In this document: positions 1-8,194 of the stretch, piece by piece
Layout: each line of letters opens with the position of its first letter
Numbering within the stretch: the first letter of the stretch is position 1
Assembly: GCA_038247995.1 (NCBI GenBank)
Contig: JBBRUG010000026.1
Span: 1 to 30,991 of the forward strand
DNA from: JBBRUG01 sp038247995
Lineage (GTDB): Bacteria > Chloroflexota > Chloroflexia > Chloroflexales > Chloroflexaceae
Length of the DNA: 30,991 bases
Reading direction: 5' to 3'
Position numbers and translations under genes: made by a program
The notes under the pieces: model-generated
Told to the model about the DNA's origin: nothing
The model's database searches: none
What the model saw: the letters and a program-made list of their open reading frames with translations, nothing else

Positions 1-200
1 CGGCCCTGCCTTCGTCCTGGTTCGCTCCGGTGTTGAGTGCGCTGCTCGTGCTTACCGGCGTACAACTCGTCAGCGCCTGGGCGTTGGCGCGCGTTCTGGC
101 TGAACTAAGCCGCCGCGACGCCGAGAAAGCGGCCGACCTAAACTGGGTTTACATCCCCGCCGCGCCGCCACTCGGCGAGGTTGCCGCGCAACAGGCGTAA
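1..200 (+). CDS. 3' end of a membrane protein, probably a family 2 glycosyltransferase (partial)
   Basis: The reading frame is open from base 3 to the TAA at 198-200 and enters from outside the window, so only about 65 C-terminal residues are seen. They begin with one hydrophobic membrane-spanning stretch (APVLSALLVLTGVQLVSAW) followed by a charged amphipathic tail with the pattern LAELSRRDAEKAADL. A hydrophobic C-terminus followed by a basic/acidic tail is common in membrane-anchored GT2 (DPM-like) enzymes, and the following genes form a glycan locus, which is why that identity is favoured. The catalytic domain is not visible, so the family is an inference. Any other polytopic membrane protein with a cytoplasmic tail would look the same. 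Confidence 0.5.
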   Translation, partial: ALPSSWFAPVLSALLVLTGVQLVSAWALARVLAELSRRDAEKAADLNWVYIPAAPPLGEVAAQQA

Positions 201-295
201 CAACAGCGCGGCCAGGGCTTTAGCCCGCAGCCGCGCCGCCAAACCTGAGAGCCGCGTCATTCAGGGCGCCGCGGGCCGCACCCGCAAAACGCACT

Positions 296-715
296 ATGCA
301 TAGTTGGAGCGAGACAAACCTGGGCCAATGGCACTATGTGCTGGGCTACCTGATCGTCCTGGTTAGCCATAACTGGCCGCTTACGCTCGCCCTCGCCGGC
401 AGTCTGTGGTTCGGCTACAAAGCCTACCGCAACCCGAGCCGGCTCTGGGTGAACTGGCTGCTTACAGCGCTGCTGCTCGGGCTCGCGTTCGAGTACCACA
501 AACATATCGCGCCGACATTTCATGCAGCCGTCGACTTTCTTTTCCTGGCCGAACTCGGCGCGCTGAATTGGTTGTTCCACCTGCTGGTCGGGCCAATCGC
601 GAATATGACGCTGGCCGTAGGATGGCTGGCCCTGCTCGTACAGGCGATCCGACAGACATATGCCGACGCTGTCCACGACAAATCTAATCACGCCACCCAT
701 ATGGCTAGTATGTAA
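296..715 (+). CDS. small polytopic membrane protein, function unknown
   Basis: 139 residues starting at ATG 296, 95 bases after the previous stop. I do not recognise a named family. The protein is almost all membrane: hydrophobic segments lie at about residues 13-44, 51-66, 84-98 and 101-118, separated by short loops rich in Trp, His and Arg (YKAYRNPSRLW, FEYHKHIAP). The last 20 residues are hydrophilic. It has no Cys pair and no recognisable catalytic motif. It sits between a probable membrane glycosyltransferase and the B12-radical SAM gene, 55 bases upstream of the latter, so it is probably cotranscribed with the glycan genes and may be an accessory subunit for a membrane enzyme. That role is inferred from position only. 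Confidence 0.65.
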   Translation: MHSWSETNLGQWHYVLGYLIVLVSHNWPLTLALAGSLWFGYKAYRNPSRLWVNWLLTALLLGLAFEYHKHIAPTFHAAVDFLFLAELGALNWLFHLLVGPIANMTLAVGWLALLVQAIRQTYADAVHDKSNHATHMASM

Positions 716-770
716 GGCCGAAGGATCAGCGGCGCTGATGTTTCCGCCCAACCAATAAGGAGCGCGCAAG

Positions 771-2546
771 ATGAGTGAGTTAGAGCAAAACGGCCAACCG
801 TCCCCGCCGACCAACGGCGCTGAGAAGCGTTCGGCCCCCGGCGATAAGACCACCGGGATCAAACTGGTGGCCCCGGCCAAGGCGAGCGAGCGCGCCGGCG
901 AAATCCGCTTTGTCGAGATGCCGCGCGAACAGAGCAAGCGGCTCGATGTGCTCGTGCTGAACCCGCCTTCGCCCGACGGTGACCTCTTCCTGCGCGATAT
1001 TGCGCGGGTCGGGCGGCGTACCCGCGACGGGATCATCTGGCCGCAAACGGCCCTGGCTCAGATCGGTGCCGTGGTGAAGGAAGCCGGCTATACCGTCGAG
1101 GTGATCGACGCAATCGGCCTGATGATGGACTGGAAAGCGTTTGAGCAGTACATGTGGGCGAAAAAGCCGCGCTACATGATCATCCATGCCACGGCGCCTA
1201 CGCTGACGAACGACATGCGCACCACCTTCATCGGCAAGGCGGTGGGCACGATCTCCATGGCGATCGGCACCCACGTTACGCCGATGACCCGCGAGACGCT
1301 GGAGGCCTACCCAACGCTCGATCTGGTTGTGCGCGGCGAGCCGGAAATGACGATCATCGATGTGATCCGTACGATCGATCGCCAGGTGCAGCAAGAGCAC
1401 GGCTCGGATACAGTGCCGGTCGGCAATACCGACCTGACGGCGCCCTGGCGCAAACTACCCTTCCCCGATGCATCGTACCTGACGACGCGCGGGCGTTTCC
1501 TGGGCGTTCACCCGCAACTGGTCACCCGCGCCCTGCGCGAAACGCTCGGCATCGGCTACCGCGACGAGCACGGCGAGGTAAAGATCAACCCCGACCGACC
1601 ATTTATCGAGAACCTCGATAGCCTGCCCATCCCGCTGCACGACCAACTGCCCTGGCAGAAATACAAGGTGCCGATTGTCGGCGGCCCATACACCTTCGTG
1701 CTTACCAGCCGCGGTTGCCCAGCCGGCTGCCGCTACTGCATCAAGCACGTTACCTACCAGTCGAGTGTGCGCCACCGCAGTCCGGAGCATGTGCTCAAAG
1801 AGATGATCCTGCTCAAAGAAATGGGCATGAAGCATATCCACTTCGAGGCCGATCTCTTTACCGTCAAGAAGGAATTCGTCTACGAACTCTGCAATACAAT
1901 CATCAAAGAGGGCTTACAGTTGCGCTGGAGCTGTAATAGCCGGGTCGATTTTGTTGATGAAACCGAGTTGCAACTGATGCGCCGTGCCGGCTGCTTCATG
2001 ATCGCCTGGGGCCTGGAGAGCGGCAGCGAGACGGTGCTGAAGCGGGCGCGCAAAGGCACGACAGTCAAGCGGATCGAAGAGACGATCGCGGCCAGCCACC
2101 GCGCCGGCATTATGAACTGGGGTTACTTCATCATCGGCCTGCCGGGCGAAACCGTCGCGACGATCCAGCAGACAATCGCGCTCTCTAAGCGCATTCCGGT
2201 CGACATTGCGCTCTTCCACATTGCCACGCCATACCCCGGCACGCCCTTCTACTACGAGGCGGTTGAGAACGGCTGGATCCAGATGAACCAGTGGGAAGAC
2301 TACGACATGTACTCCCACACGGTGCTGAACTACCCGCACCTCACCTCGCAAGATCTGGAGTACTGGGCCAAACGCGCCGCCCGCGAGTGGTCGCTGCGCC
2401 CCGGCCCGATCGGCACCTTCCTGAAGGGTGCCGCCAAACTCGACACGCTCGGCCAGCTCTGGACGATCGGCGTGAACCACCTGAAGTGGATGGGCGGCGG
2501 TGTGCGCAACAAGAGCATCGAGCGCCTTTCGGGTTCCAGCGATTAA
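771..2546 (+). CDS. B12-binding domain-containing radical SAM protein
   Basis: 591 residues, with ATG 771 preceded by a strong AAGGAG ribosome site. Residues 1-55 are hydrophilic and low in complexity. About 57-205 form a cobalamin-binding Rossmann domain (VLVLNPPSPDGD at its start, GTHVTPMT and VVRGEPEMT near its end). It lacks the DxHxxG base-on motif, as is usual for this radical SAM class. The radical SAM core follows at about 305-510, with CxxxCxxC at Cys316, Cys320 and Cys323 to hold the 4Fe-4S cluster, then GLESGSE and GYFIIGLPGET, which are typical barrel motifs. The family does radical methylations and ring rearrangements using methylcobalamin or cobalamin. The substrate cannot be read from sequence. 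Its place upstream of an epimerase and glycosyltransferases suggests a sugar or lipid carrier substrate, by inference. Confidence 0.9.
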   Translation: MSELEQNGQPSPPTNGAEKRSAPGDKTTGIKLVAPAKASERAGEIRFVEMPREQSKRLDVLVLNPPSPDGDLFLRDIARVGRRTRDGIIWPQTALAQIGAVVKEAGYTVEVIDAIGLMMDWKAFEQYMWAKKPRYMIIHATAPTLTNDMRTTFIGKAVGTISMAIGTHVTPMTRETLEAYPTLDLVVRGEPEMTIIDVIRTIDRQVQQEHGSDTVPVGNTDLTAPWRKLPFPDASYLTTRGRFLGVHPQLVTRALRETLGIGYRDEHGEVKINPDRPFIENLDSLPIPLHDQLPWQKYKVPIVGGPYTFVLTSRGCPAGCRYCIKHVTYQSSVRHRSPEHVLKEMILLKEMGMKHIHFEADLFTVKKEFVYELCNTIIKEGLQLRWSCNSRVDFVDETELQLMRRAGCFMIAWGLESGSETVLKRARKGTTVKRIEETIAASHRAGIMNWGYFIIGLPGETVATIQQTIALSKRIPVDIALFHIATPYPGTPFYYEAVENGWIQMNQWEDYDMYSHTVLNYPHLTSQDLEYWAKRAAREWSLRPGPIGTFLKGAAKLDTLGQLWTIGVNHLKWMGGGVRNKSIERLSGSSD

Positions 2547-2594
2547 AGCTGACATGTGGGGTTGCCGACGCATAAACCAAGGTACGTAAAACGT

Positions 2595-2629
2595 GCTGGT
2601 GCGGTGGCGTTTTGGCCCAGCGCACCAGC
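2595..2629. repeat. inverted repeat (9-bp perfect stem) before the epimerase gene
   Basis: GCTGGTGCG at 2595-2603 pairs perfectly with CGCACCAGC at 2621-2629 across a 17-base loop. It ends 18 bases before ATG 2648 and just upstream of the GAGGAG ribosome site (2637-2642). There is no T-run after it, so it is not a standard intrinsic terminator. It could attenuate or stabilise the message between the radical SAM gene and the epimerase gene, or be a dispersed palindrome. Confidence 0.45.
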
Positions 2630-2647
2630 GTTCGTTGAGGAGCAGCG

Positions 2648-3676
2648 ATGAGCACGATTCTGGTTACCGGGGGCGCTGGTTTTATCGGCTCGCATGTTGC
2701 GGAAGCGTTGCTCCAGCGCGGGCACCGGGTGGTAGTGCTGGACGATCTGAGCGGCGGTTTTGTAGATAATCTGGTTGCCGGCATCGAGTTCGTTCCAGGC
2801 AGCATCCTCGATACTACGCTGATCGACGCGCTTTTTGCGCGTGAGCGCTTCGATTATGTCTACCATCTGGCGGCGTATGCAGCCGAGGGGCTGAGCCATT
2901 TTATTCGGCGCTACAACTATAACAACAACCTGCTCGGGAGTATGAGCCTGATCAATGCGGCGGTGAACACCGGCGTAAAAACATTTGTCTTCACCTCCTC
3001 AATTGCAGTCTACGGCGCAAGCCCGGAACTGCCGATGACCGAACAAACCATTCCGCAGCCCGAAGATCCGTATGGGGTGGCCAAACTTGCGGTTGAACTC
3101 GATCTCAAAGCGGCCCACGAGATGTTCGGCATGGATTATGTAATCTTCCGTCCGCATAACGTCTATGGCGAACGGCAGAATATCGGCGATAAATACCGCA
3201 ATGTCGTCGGCATTTTTATGAACCAGATCCTCCAGGGCCTGCCGATGACGATCTTCGGCGATGGATTGCAGAGCCGCGCCTTCAGCTATATCGGCGATGC
3301 CGCGCCGATTATGGCCGACGCAATTGAGGTGCCCGCAGCGCGCAACCAGATCATTAATATCGGCGCCGATGAGCCGCACACCGTGAATGAGTTGGCCGTG
3401 GCCGTAGCGCGGGCGATGGGCGTTGTGCCGGAGATTGCCCATGTACCGGCGCGTAATGAAGTAGTCAGTGCTTACTCTTCCCACGCTAAGATCGCGCAGA
3501 TCTTTGGGCACCGGCCCTCAACCAGCCTCGCAGCCGGGCTTGCGCGCATGGCGGCCTGGGTGCAAAGCCACGGCGCCCGCGCAAGTAGTGAATTCGCAGG
3601 CATTGAAGTGCTGAAAAACTTCCCGCGGGCCTGGTTGAGGGAGCAAGCAGTCGCGGTTCCGGCAAGCTCCGACTAA
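2648..3676 (+). CDS. NAD-dependent nucleotide-sugar epimerase/dehydratase
   Basis: 342 residues with ATG 2648 behind GAGGAG. It is an extended short-chain dehydrogenase. The NAD-binding motif TGGAGFIG is at residues 7-14, the strand-ending acidic pair is in VVLDDLSGG, and the catalytic pair is Tyr142-Lys146 in YGVAK, with the preceding TSSIAVYG supplying the Ser/Thr of the triad. GDGLQSRAFSYIGD in the C-terminal half is the typical sugar-nucleotide binding stretch. Length and motifs match the UDP-glucose 4-epimerase/dTDP-glucose dehydratase group, most like GalE-type epimerases. It would act in the cytoplasm to supply an epimerised UDP- or dTDP-sugar to the adjacent transferases. Exact substrate is not determinable. 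A 29-base gap separates it from the next gene, suggesting one operon. Confidence 0.88.
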   Translation: MSTILVTGGAGFIGSHVAEALLQRGHRVVVLDDLSGGFVDNLVAGIEFVPGSILDTTLIDALFARERFDYVYHLAAYAAEGLSHFIRRYNYNNNLLGSMSLINAAVNTGVKTFVFTSSIAVYGASPELPMTEQTIPQPEDPYGVAKLAVELDLKAAHEMFGMDYVIFRPHNVYGERQNIGDKYRNVVGIFMNQILQGLPMTIFGDGLQSRAFSYIGDAAPIMADAIEVPAARNQIINIGADEPHTVNELAVAVARAMGVVPEIAHVPARNEVVSAYSSHAKIAQIFGHRPSTSLAAGLARMAAWVQSHGARASSEFAGIEVLKNFPRAWLREQAVAVPASSD

Positions 3677-3705
3677 ACTGTCTGCTGCAGTAGGAGGGCC
3701 GGTCG

Positions 3706-4608
3706 ATGACCCAGCCGCTGGTGATGATTGTCATCCTCAATACCAATCGACGCGACGATACCCTGGAGTGTCTGCATGCATTGGCGGCGAGCAGCTATGC
3801 CAATCAGCAAGTGATCGTGCTGGATAACGCTTCGACCGATGGATCGGTGGCGGCCATTCGCGCAGCCTTCCCCGCAGTTCGGATCATCAACCTGACGCAG
3901 AACAGCGGCTATGCGGGCAACAATAATGTCGGCATTGCCGCAGCACTTACGGCCGGCGCCGCCTGGGTGCTGATCCTCAACGAAGACACGCTGCTTGCGT
4001 CGGATTGTATTGAACACATGGTCGCTACGGGCGAAGCGGAAGCGACCATCGGGATTGTTGGCCCGCTGGTGCTGCACCATGATGAACCCGAGACGATCCA
4101 ATCGGCTGGCGGGCGCATGAACAACGCCTGGCAGGCCTGGCACCACGGGCAGAACCAGCCCAGCAGTACTGCGCCGGTAGCTCCGCAAAGCGTCGAATGG
4201 ATTTCCGGCTGTGCAATTATGGTCCGGCGTGAGGTGATTACGCAGATCGGCATGTTCGATGAGCGCTTCTTCTACTACTGGGAAGAAACTGAATGGTGCC
4301 TGCGCGCACGTCGCGCCGGTTGGCGGATCATCCTCGAACCAGCGGCGTGGCTCTGGCATAAGGGTGTGCAACGCGATTACCGCCCGAAGCCGTCGGTAAG
4401 TTACTACGATACGCGCAATCACCTGCTGCTGCTGCGAAAGCACGGCGCTCCGCTCGGCGCCTGGCTCAGCACGGGCGGGCAAAAGTTACGCACCGTGCTC
4501 AGCATTTCGTTACGCCCGAAGTGGCGTGATCGCCGCCGCCACCGCGATGCAATGGTTCGTGGCGCATTCGATTTTCTCACCGGTCGTTGGGGACGTGGGC
4601 CGTTCTAG
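3706..4608 (+). CDS. family 2 glycosyltransferase, rhamnosyltransferase-like
   Basis: 300 residues, ATG 3706 behind AGGAGG. The GT-A fold is clear: VIVLDNASTDGS near residues 36-47, NSGYAGNNNVGI near 66-77, and LNED near 95-98 in place of the DxD that binds metal and nucleotide sugar. The acceptor region has FDERFFYYWEETEWCLRARRAGW near residues 182-204, where the Glu/Asp pair is the usual catalytic base region. The C-terminal YYDTRNHLLLLRKH is characteristic of the WbbL/rhamnosyltransferase subgroup. It has no membrane segment and should work at the inner face of the membrane on a lipid-linked glycan. The sugar donor is not certain. Its 29-base spacing to the epimerase gene suggests that the epimerase could feed it. 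Confidence 0.88.
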   Translation: MTQPLVMIVILNTNRRDDTLECLHALAASSYANQQVIVLDNASTDGSVAAIRAAFPAVRIINLTQNSGYAGNNNVGIAAALTAGAAWVLILNEDTLLASDCIEHMVATGEAEATIGIVGPLVLHHDEPETIQSAGGRMNNAWQAWHHGQNQPSSTAPVAPQSVEWISGCAIMVRREVITQIGMFDERFFYYWEETEWCLRARRAGWRIILEPAAWLWHKGVQRDYRPKPSVSYYDTRNHLLLLRKHGAPLGAWLSTGGQKLRTVLSISLRPKWRDRRRHRDAMVRGAFDFLTGRWGRGPF

Positions 4609-4779
4609 CGCACCAGGTAACCCGATTGAGCCAACTGAAATACTGAGGCGGGTGGCTCGCTCCCCCGTTTTAAGGCAAGGTTTCAGGAGGCAGGCGGCAC
4701 GTGGCAGGGTTCGCGCACCCGGACGCGGAATGCCTACGCAAAGTCCCGGCGATCCGCACTTCGACGAGAATACAAACCC

Positions 4780-6333
4780 ATGGTTGAGCAACAGCAGAAT
4801 CTCGCGGCGACGCCGCTTAGCCGCGCCACGCCACGCACCTGGGAACGCGCCGCCCTTGGGGCGCTTGTTGCGCTGGCCGCATTTCTGGCGCTGATCAATC
4901 TGCCCTACGCACCGGCTACCTGGTTCGACGATGGCTCGCACCTCCACGTGCCGAAAACCCTGGTGCGCCACGGGGTCTATGCCGACATCAGCAGCGAGGG
5001 CTTTCGCTATTTCGGCCCGACGATCGGCGTGGGGCCGACAGTAATGCTCCCTATCGCCGGGGCCTTCCAGCTTGCCGGCGTGGGTCTGCTTCAGGCCCGG
5101 TTGGTAATTGTGGCCTACCTGGCGTTGGCGCTTGTGGCGCTCTTTATGCTGGCGCGGCGGCTCTACGGCTTTCAGGTCGCCTTGCTCGCCCTGCTGCTCG
5201 CACTCGCCTCGCGCACGCTGCGGTTCGAGGGCATGGTCGAGTATGGCCGCCAGGTGCTCGGCGAGGTGCCGGGAATGGCCTTCCTGCTCGGCGGGTTGCT
5301 CGCCTACGCCGTCGGCACTACACGCCCCGCCCAGAGCCGGCGCTACGCGCTGCTCGCCGGGCTGGCCTTTGGGCTGGCCCTGGTAACCAAAAACCAGTTC
5401 ATGCTGATCGTGCCGCCGACGCTGGTCCTGCTGGCTCTGCTCGACTGGGCCTACTACCGAGCGGGCAACTGGTGGTTGCGGCTTGCCCCGCCGATCATTG
5501 CACTGGGCTGCTTCGGCGCCTGGACGCTGATTATGCTTACCTTTTTCGGCCCCGACGGCTTCGCCGCTAATCTGGCGAAAACCCGCCAGGCCGCCGGCGG
5601 CGCGATCTTTGTGTTCGACTTCGAAGCAACGCGCCGCGCCGTCGTTTATCTGGTGCAGGTCTATGGCGGCTTGCTCATCCCAGGGCTGCTCTATAGCCTC
5701 TGGCGCAGCCGCGTGCGCACCCCACAAGCATTGGCCGCCCTCGCCCCCAGCCTCATGGCTACGCTCTGGCTCATCTGGTTCGTTACCTCGCTCGGTTGGG
5801 CGCGTTATGCCTTCCCGGCGGTGATCCTCGGTTCCATGGCCGTCGCCGGGTTGGCCGTCGATACGCTCCGCGCCTTAGCGACCCGCCGCCATACATTGCT
5901 CCTCGGCCTCGCGACGGCATACCTGGCGCTGGTCATTCTGTTACCGCTTGCACTCACCGCGCAAGTTGTCCTTACGCCGCACGACGCCGCGCAGCGCATG
6001 GCCGCCTTTATGAACCAGCACGTTCCCCAGGATGTGATTGTGGAAACTTGGGAGCCTGAGATGGGCGTGCTGACCGACCATAACTATCACTATGTCCCCA
6101 CTGAACTGCTCGATGGCGCCGTGCGCCGCGAATGGCTCGGCGGCGCGCCCGTCGCCTACGCCGGGTTGGACGCCAAACCAGCCTATGTGCTGCAAGGGCC
6201 GTTCGGTAGCTACACGCAGATTTACGGCGCTGCAACGCTCGCAACCGACTACACCGTGATCTACAGCGCCGAGCCATACGTGCTGCTGCAACGGATTGCG
6301 CCAGCATCCCAGACCCAACCGCATGAACAATAG
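4780..6333 (+). CDS. polytopic GT39/ArnT-like glycosyltransferase
   Basis: 517 residues, beginning at ATG 4780 after a 171-base gap. After a soluble 22-residue leader the protein alternates hydrophobic segments (about 25-41, 85-115, 120-150, 160-180, 190-230, 240-260, 290-310, 320-345, 350-365, 375-395). The first extracytoplasmic loop carries WFDDGSHLHVPK with Asp50-Asp51, the acidic pair expected of PMT/ArnT-type (GT-C) enzymes. The last 110 residues form a hydrophilic extracytoplasmic domain. Such enzymes move a sugar from a prenyl-phosphate donor to an acceptor on the outer face of the membrane. The weak upstream ribosome site leaves the start slightly uncertain. Its 3' end, including the stop codon, lies inside a 56-bp tandem duplication. 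Confidence 0.8.
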   Translation: MVEQQQNLAATPLSRATPRTWERAALGALVALAAFLALINLPYAPATWFDDGSHLHVPKTLVRHGVYADISSEGFRYFGPTIGVGPTVMLPIAGAFQLAGVGLLQARLVIVAYLALALVALFMLARRLYGFQVALLALLLALASRTLRFEGMVEYGRQVLGEVPGMAFLLGGLLAYAVGTTRPAQSRRYALLAGLAFGLALVTKNQFMLIVPPTLVLLALLDWAYYRAGNWWLRLAPPIIALGCFGAWTLIMLTFFGPDGFAANLAKTRQAAGGAIFVFDFEATRRAVVYLVQVYGGLLIPGLLYSLWRSRVRTPQALAALAPSLMATLWLIWFVTSLGWARYAFPAVILGSMAVAGLAVDTLRALATRRHTLLLGLATAYLALVILLPLALTAQVVLTPHDAAQRMAAFMNQHVPQDVIVETWEPEMGVLTDHNYHYVPTELLDGAVRREWLGGAPVAYAGLDAKPAYVLQGPFGSYTQIYGAATLATDYTVIYSAEPYVLLQRIAPASQTQPHEQ

Positions 6334-6409
6334 CATTGGAACTCCGCCGCTTCGCGCCAGCATCCCAGACCCAACCGCATGAACAATAGCATTGGAACTC
6401 CGCCGCTTC
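6298..6409. repeat. perfect 56-bp tandem duplication over the stop codon of the preceding gene
   Basis: Bases 6298-6353 and 6354-6409 are identical over all 56 positions (each starts GCGCCAGCATCCC and ends CCGCCGCTTC). The first copy encodes the last 11 codons and stop (TAG 6331-6333) of the GT39-like gene. The second is untranslated. The flanking bases differ, so there are exactly two copies. Complete identity points to a recent duplication, or less likely an assembly artefact. Confidence 0.95.
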
Positions 6410-6454
6410 AGCGGCCCGCTGTTCCGCAACCGTGAGCAGCGCCCTTCAGGGCGC
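6402..6454. repeat. pair of short hairpins with TTCA loops
   Basis: GCCGC-TTCA-GCGGC (6402-6415) and GCGCCC-TTCA-GGGCGC (6439-6454) are perfect stems with the same four-base loop, 23 bases apart, downstream of the GT39-like gene. Neither has a T-run. Similar small palindromes (GGGC-TTTA-GCCC at 215-226) occur in other gaps here, so they look like a dispersed intergenic element that might also end transcription. The rest of 6455-6626 holds no gene that I can support. Confidence 0.6.
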
Positions 6455-6626
6455 GTGTTGCGATGCCGGAGTACCTGGTTCATTGTCAAAAGCGGCAGGC
6501 CCGCAAAGGTCGCTTTTCCTTTCGGCTCTCTGTATCGTCATCTGAGATGTGACCGGCATTTAGCGCCGCGTTAGCACCCTGCGGTATCGTCACCGCAACG
6601 GCTATTCACCGACACCGGATTCCACT

Positions 6627-8189
6627 ATGCGTCGCACTGCTCTGATCTTCATCTTATTGCTGGTCTGCTATGCGTATGTGCTGCCCCGTTGGGCCGACTG
6701 GAACCAGAATTCGCGCCTCAACCTTGTGGTGGCCCTGGTCGACGACGGCACGGTTCAGATCGATCGCTACGTAGCCAACACCGGCGATTACGCGCTTTAC
6801 AACGGCCATGCCTACACCGATAAGCCGCCCGGCCTCTCATTCCTGGCCCTGCCGGTGTATCTGGCGCTCAGCCCGCTGCTCGATCTGCCGCCGGTCCAGG
6901 CCCGCCTGGAAGCGCTCGGCGGCAGCGCGGCCTTTGCCGAAACGCTGCGTGAAGAAGGAACCGGCCTCGGCGCGGCGAAGATCCGCTTCGCGCTGACCCA
7001 GTATGCGCTCACGCTCGTTGTTGTAGCTACGGCCTCGGCGGCGCTCGGAACGCTCTTTTTCCTCAGCCTGTTGCGCCTGGGTAGCACCCCCGTCCCGGCC
7101 GCCCTCGGCGCGCTGGCCTTTGGGTTGGGCACCAGTGCCGCACCCTACGCCGGCAACTTCTATGGCCATCAGGTTGTCGCCGCGCTCCTGTTCGCGGCCT
7201 TCTTCGTCGCCTGGCCGCAGATACCAGGCAGCGCATTTTACACGAATGTTGTCCGCAGCCCCGCTCCCGCTCAGGGAGCGGGGTTGGGGGTGAGGGTTCA
7301 GACAGGACGCCCGAACTACCCCGCAGCATTGCTCTGCGGCCTGCTGCTCGGCTGGGCGGTGATCAGCGAGTACCCCGCCGTCCTGCCCGGCGCGGTGATC
7401 GGGCTCTACGCCCTGTTCCGACGTGGCTGGCGTTGGCTCGGCCCGCTGGTTGTCGGCGCTGTACTGCCGCTGATCCTGCTGGTCGGGTACGACCTGGTGG
7501 CCTTCGGTACGCCCCTGCCGATTGGGTACGCCCACTCGGCGCTCTGGCAAGATCAGCATACCACCGGCTTTATGAGCATCACCTATCCTCGGATCGCGGC
7601 GCTCTGGGGGTTAACCTTCGGCGCCTTCCGCGGGCTATTTTTCCGCGCCCCCTGGCTGCTGCTCGCCGTGCCCGGCCTGATCGCCTGGTGGCGCAGCGGC
7701 CAGTGGCGCGCCGAATGGTGGACGATCCTCCTGGCTAGTCTCACGCTGCTGCTCTTCTACGGCTCCTCGGCAATGTGGTGGGGCGGCTTCGCAGCCGGCC
7801 CGCGTTATATCGTGCCGCTCATCCCGTTCCTCGCCTTGCCTGCGGCCTGGTTCGTCGCCCGAAGTTGGGCGCAACCGACGCTGCGCATAACGGCGCTTGC
7901 GCTCATAGCGCTCTCTGTTGTGCTAGTCTGGGTTGAGGCGACCGCCGGCCAACTCTTTCCCACCGATGCTATCCGCAGTACCTGGACGGGCTATGTGTTG
8001 CCCGCCTGGGCCGCCGGCGATATTGCGCGCAATCTGGGCATGGCGCTCGGCCTCAGCGGCCCGTTCAGCCTGCTTCCCCTGGCAGTGCTGATCGCTATCG
8101 GCACAATGCTCATCCTGTTGCCTGAACGTACCCGGCAGGCCCGCGCTGCCGCGCTGCCCCAGCCCAATCAGATCAGTAACGAAGGGTAG
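6627..8189 (+). CDS. second polytopic membrane protein, GT39-like glycosyltransferase candidate
   Basis: 520 residues starting at ATG 6627, with no clear ribosome site. It starts with a membrane segment (residues 4-20), then an extracytoplasmic loop with WNQNSRLNLVVALVDDGTV and the conserved TGDYALYNGHAYTDKPPG, features of a large family of uncharacterised GT-C-like proteins annotated as phospholipid carrier-dependent glycosyltransferases. About ten further hydrophobic segments follow, with a short soluble tail after about residue 500. The likely role is transfer of a sugar from a lipid carrier outside the membrane, but the donor and acceptor are unknown. Residues about 199-230 are encoded by an in-frame palindromic repeat (7259-7283 and flanks) that interrupts a hydrophobic segment. 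Five bases separate its stop from the next start. Confidence 0.75.
   Translation: MRRTALIFILLLVCYAYVLPRWADWNQNSRLNLVVALVDDGTVQIDRYVANTGDYALYNGHAYTDKPPGLSFLALPVYLALSPLLDLPPVQARLEALGGSAAFAETLREEGTGLGAAKIRFALTQYALTLVVVATASAALGTLFFLSLLRLGSTPVPAALGALAFGLGTSAAPYAGNFYGHQVVAALLFAAFFVAWPQIPGSAFYTNVVRSPAPAQGAGLGVRVQTGRPNYPAALLCGLLLGWAVISEYPAVLPGAVIGLYALFRRGWRWLGPLVVGAVLPLILLVGYDLVAFGTPLPIGYAHSALWQDQHTTGFMSITYPRIAALWGLTFGAFRGLFFRAPWLLLAVPGLIAWWRSGQWRAEWWTILLASLTLLLFYGSSAMWWGGFAAGPRYIVPLIPFLALPAAWFVARSWAQPTLRITALALIALSVVLVWVEATAGQLFPTDAIRSTWTGYVLPAWAAGDIARNLGMALGLSGPFSLLPLAVLIAIGTMLILLPERTRQARAAALPQPNQISNEG
7259..7283. repeat. intergenic-type palindrome located inside a coding sequence
   Basis: CCCCGCTCCC (7259-7268) and GGGAGCGGGG (7274-7283) form a perfect 10-bp stem around a GCTCA loop, followed by TTGGGGGTGAGGGT. 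This palindrome-plus-GGGGGTGAGGG layout is typical of dispersed intergenic repeats in bacterial genomes. Here it sits in frame within the second GT39-like gene and adds roughly 30 residues of low-complexity sequence. Confidence 0.8.
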
Positions 8190-8194
8190 CCCCG

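Noticed and set aside
4510..5727. Long - strand open frame (405 codons) opposite the first GT39-like gene
   Set aside because: It is low in complexity (Gln, Arg, Gly, His-rich), has no motif, and lies fully opposite a gene with clear membrane segments and a GT-C acidic pair.
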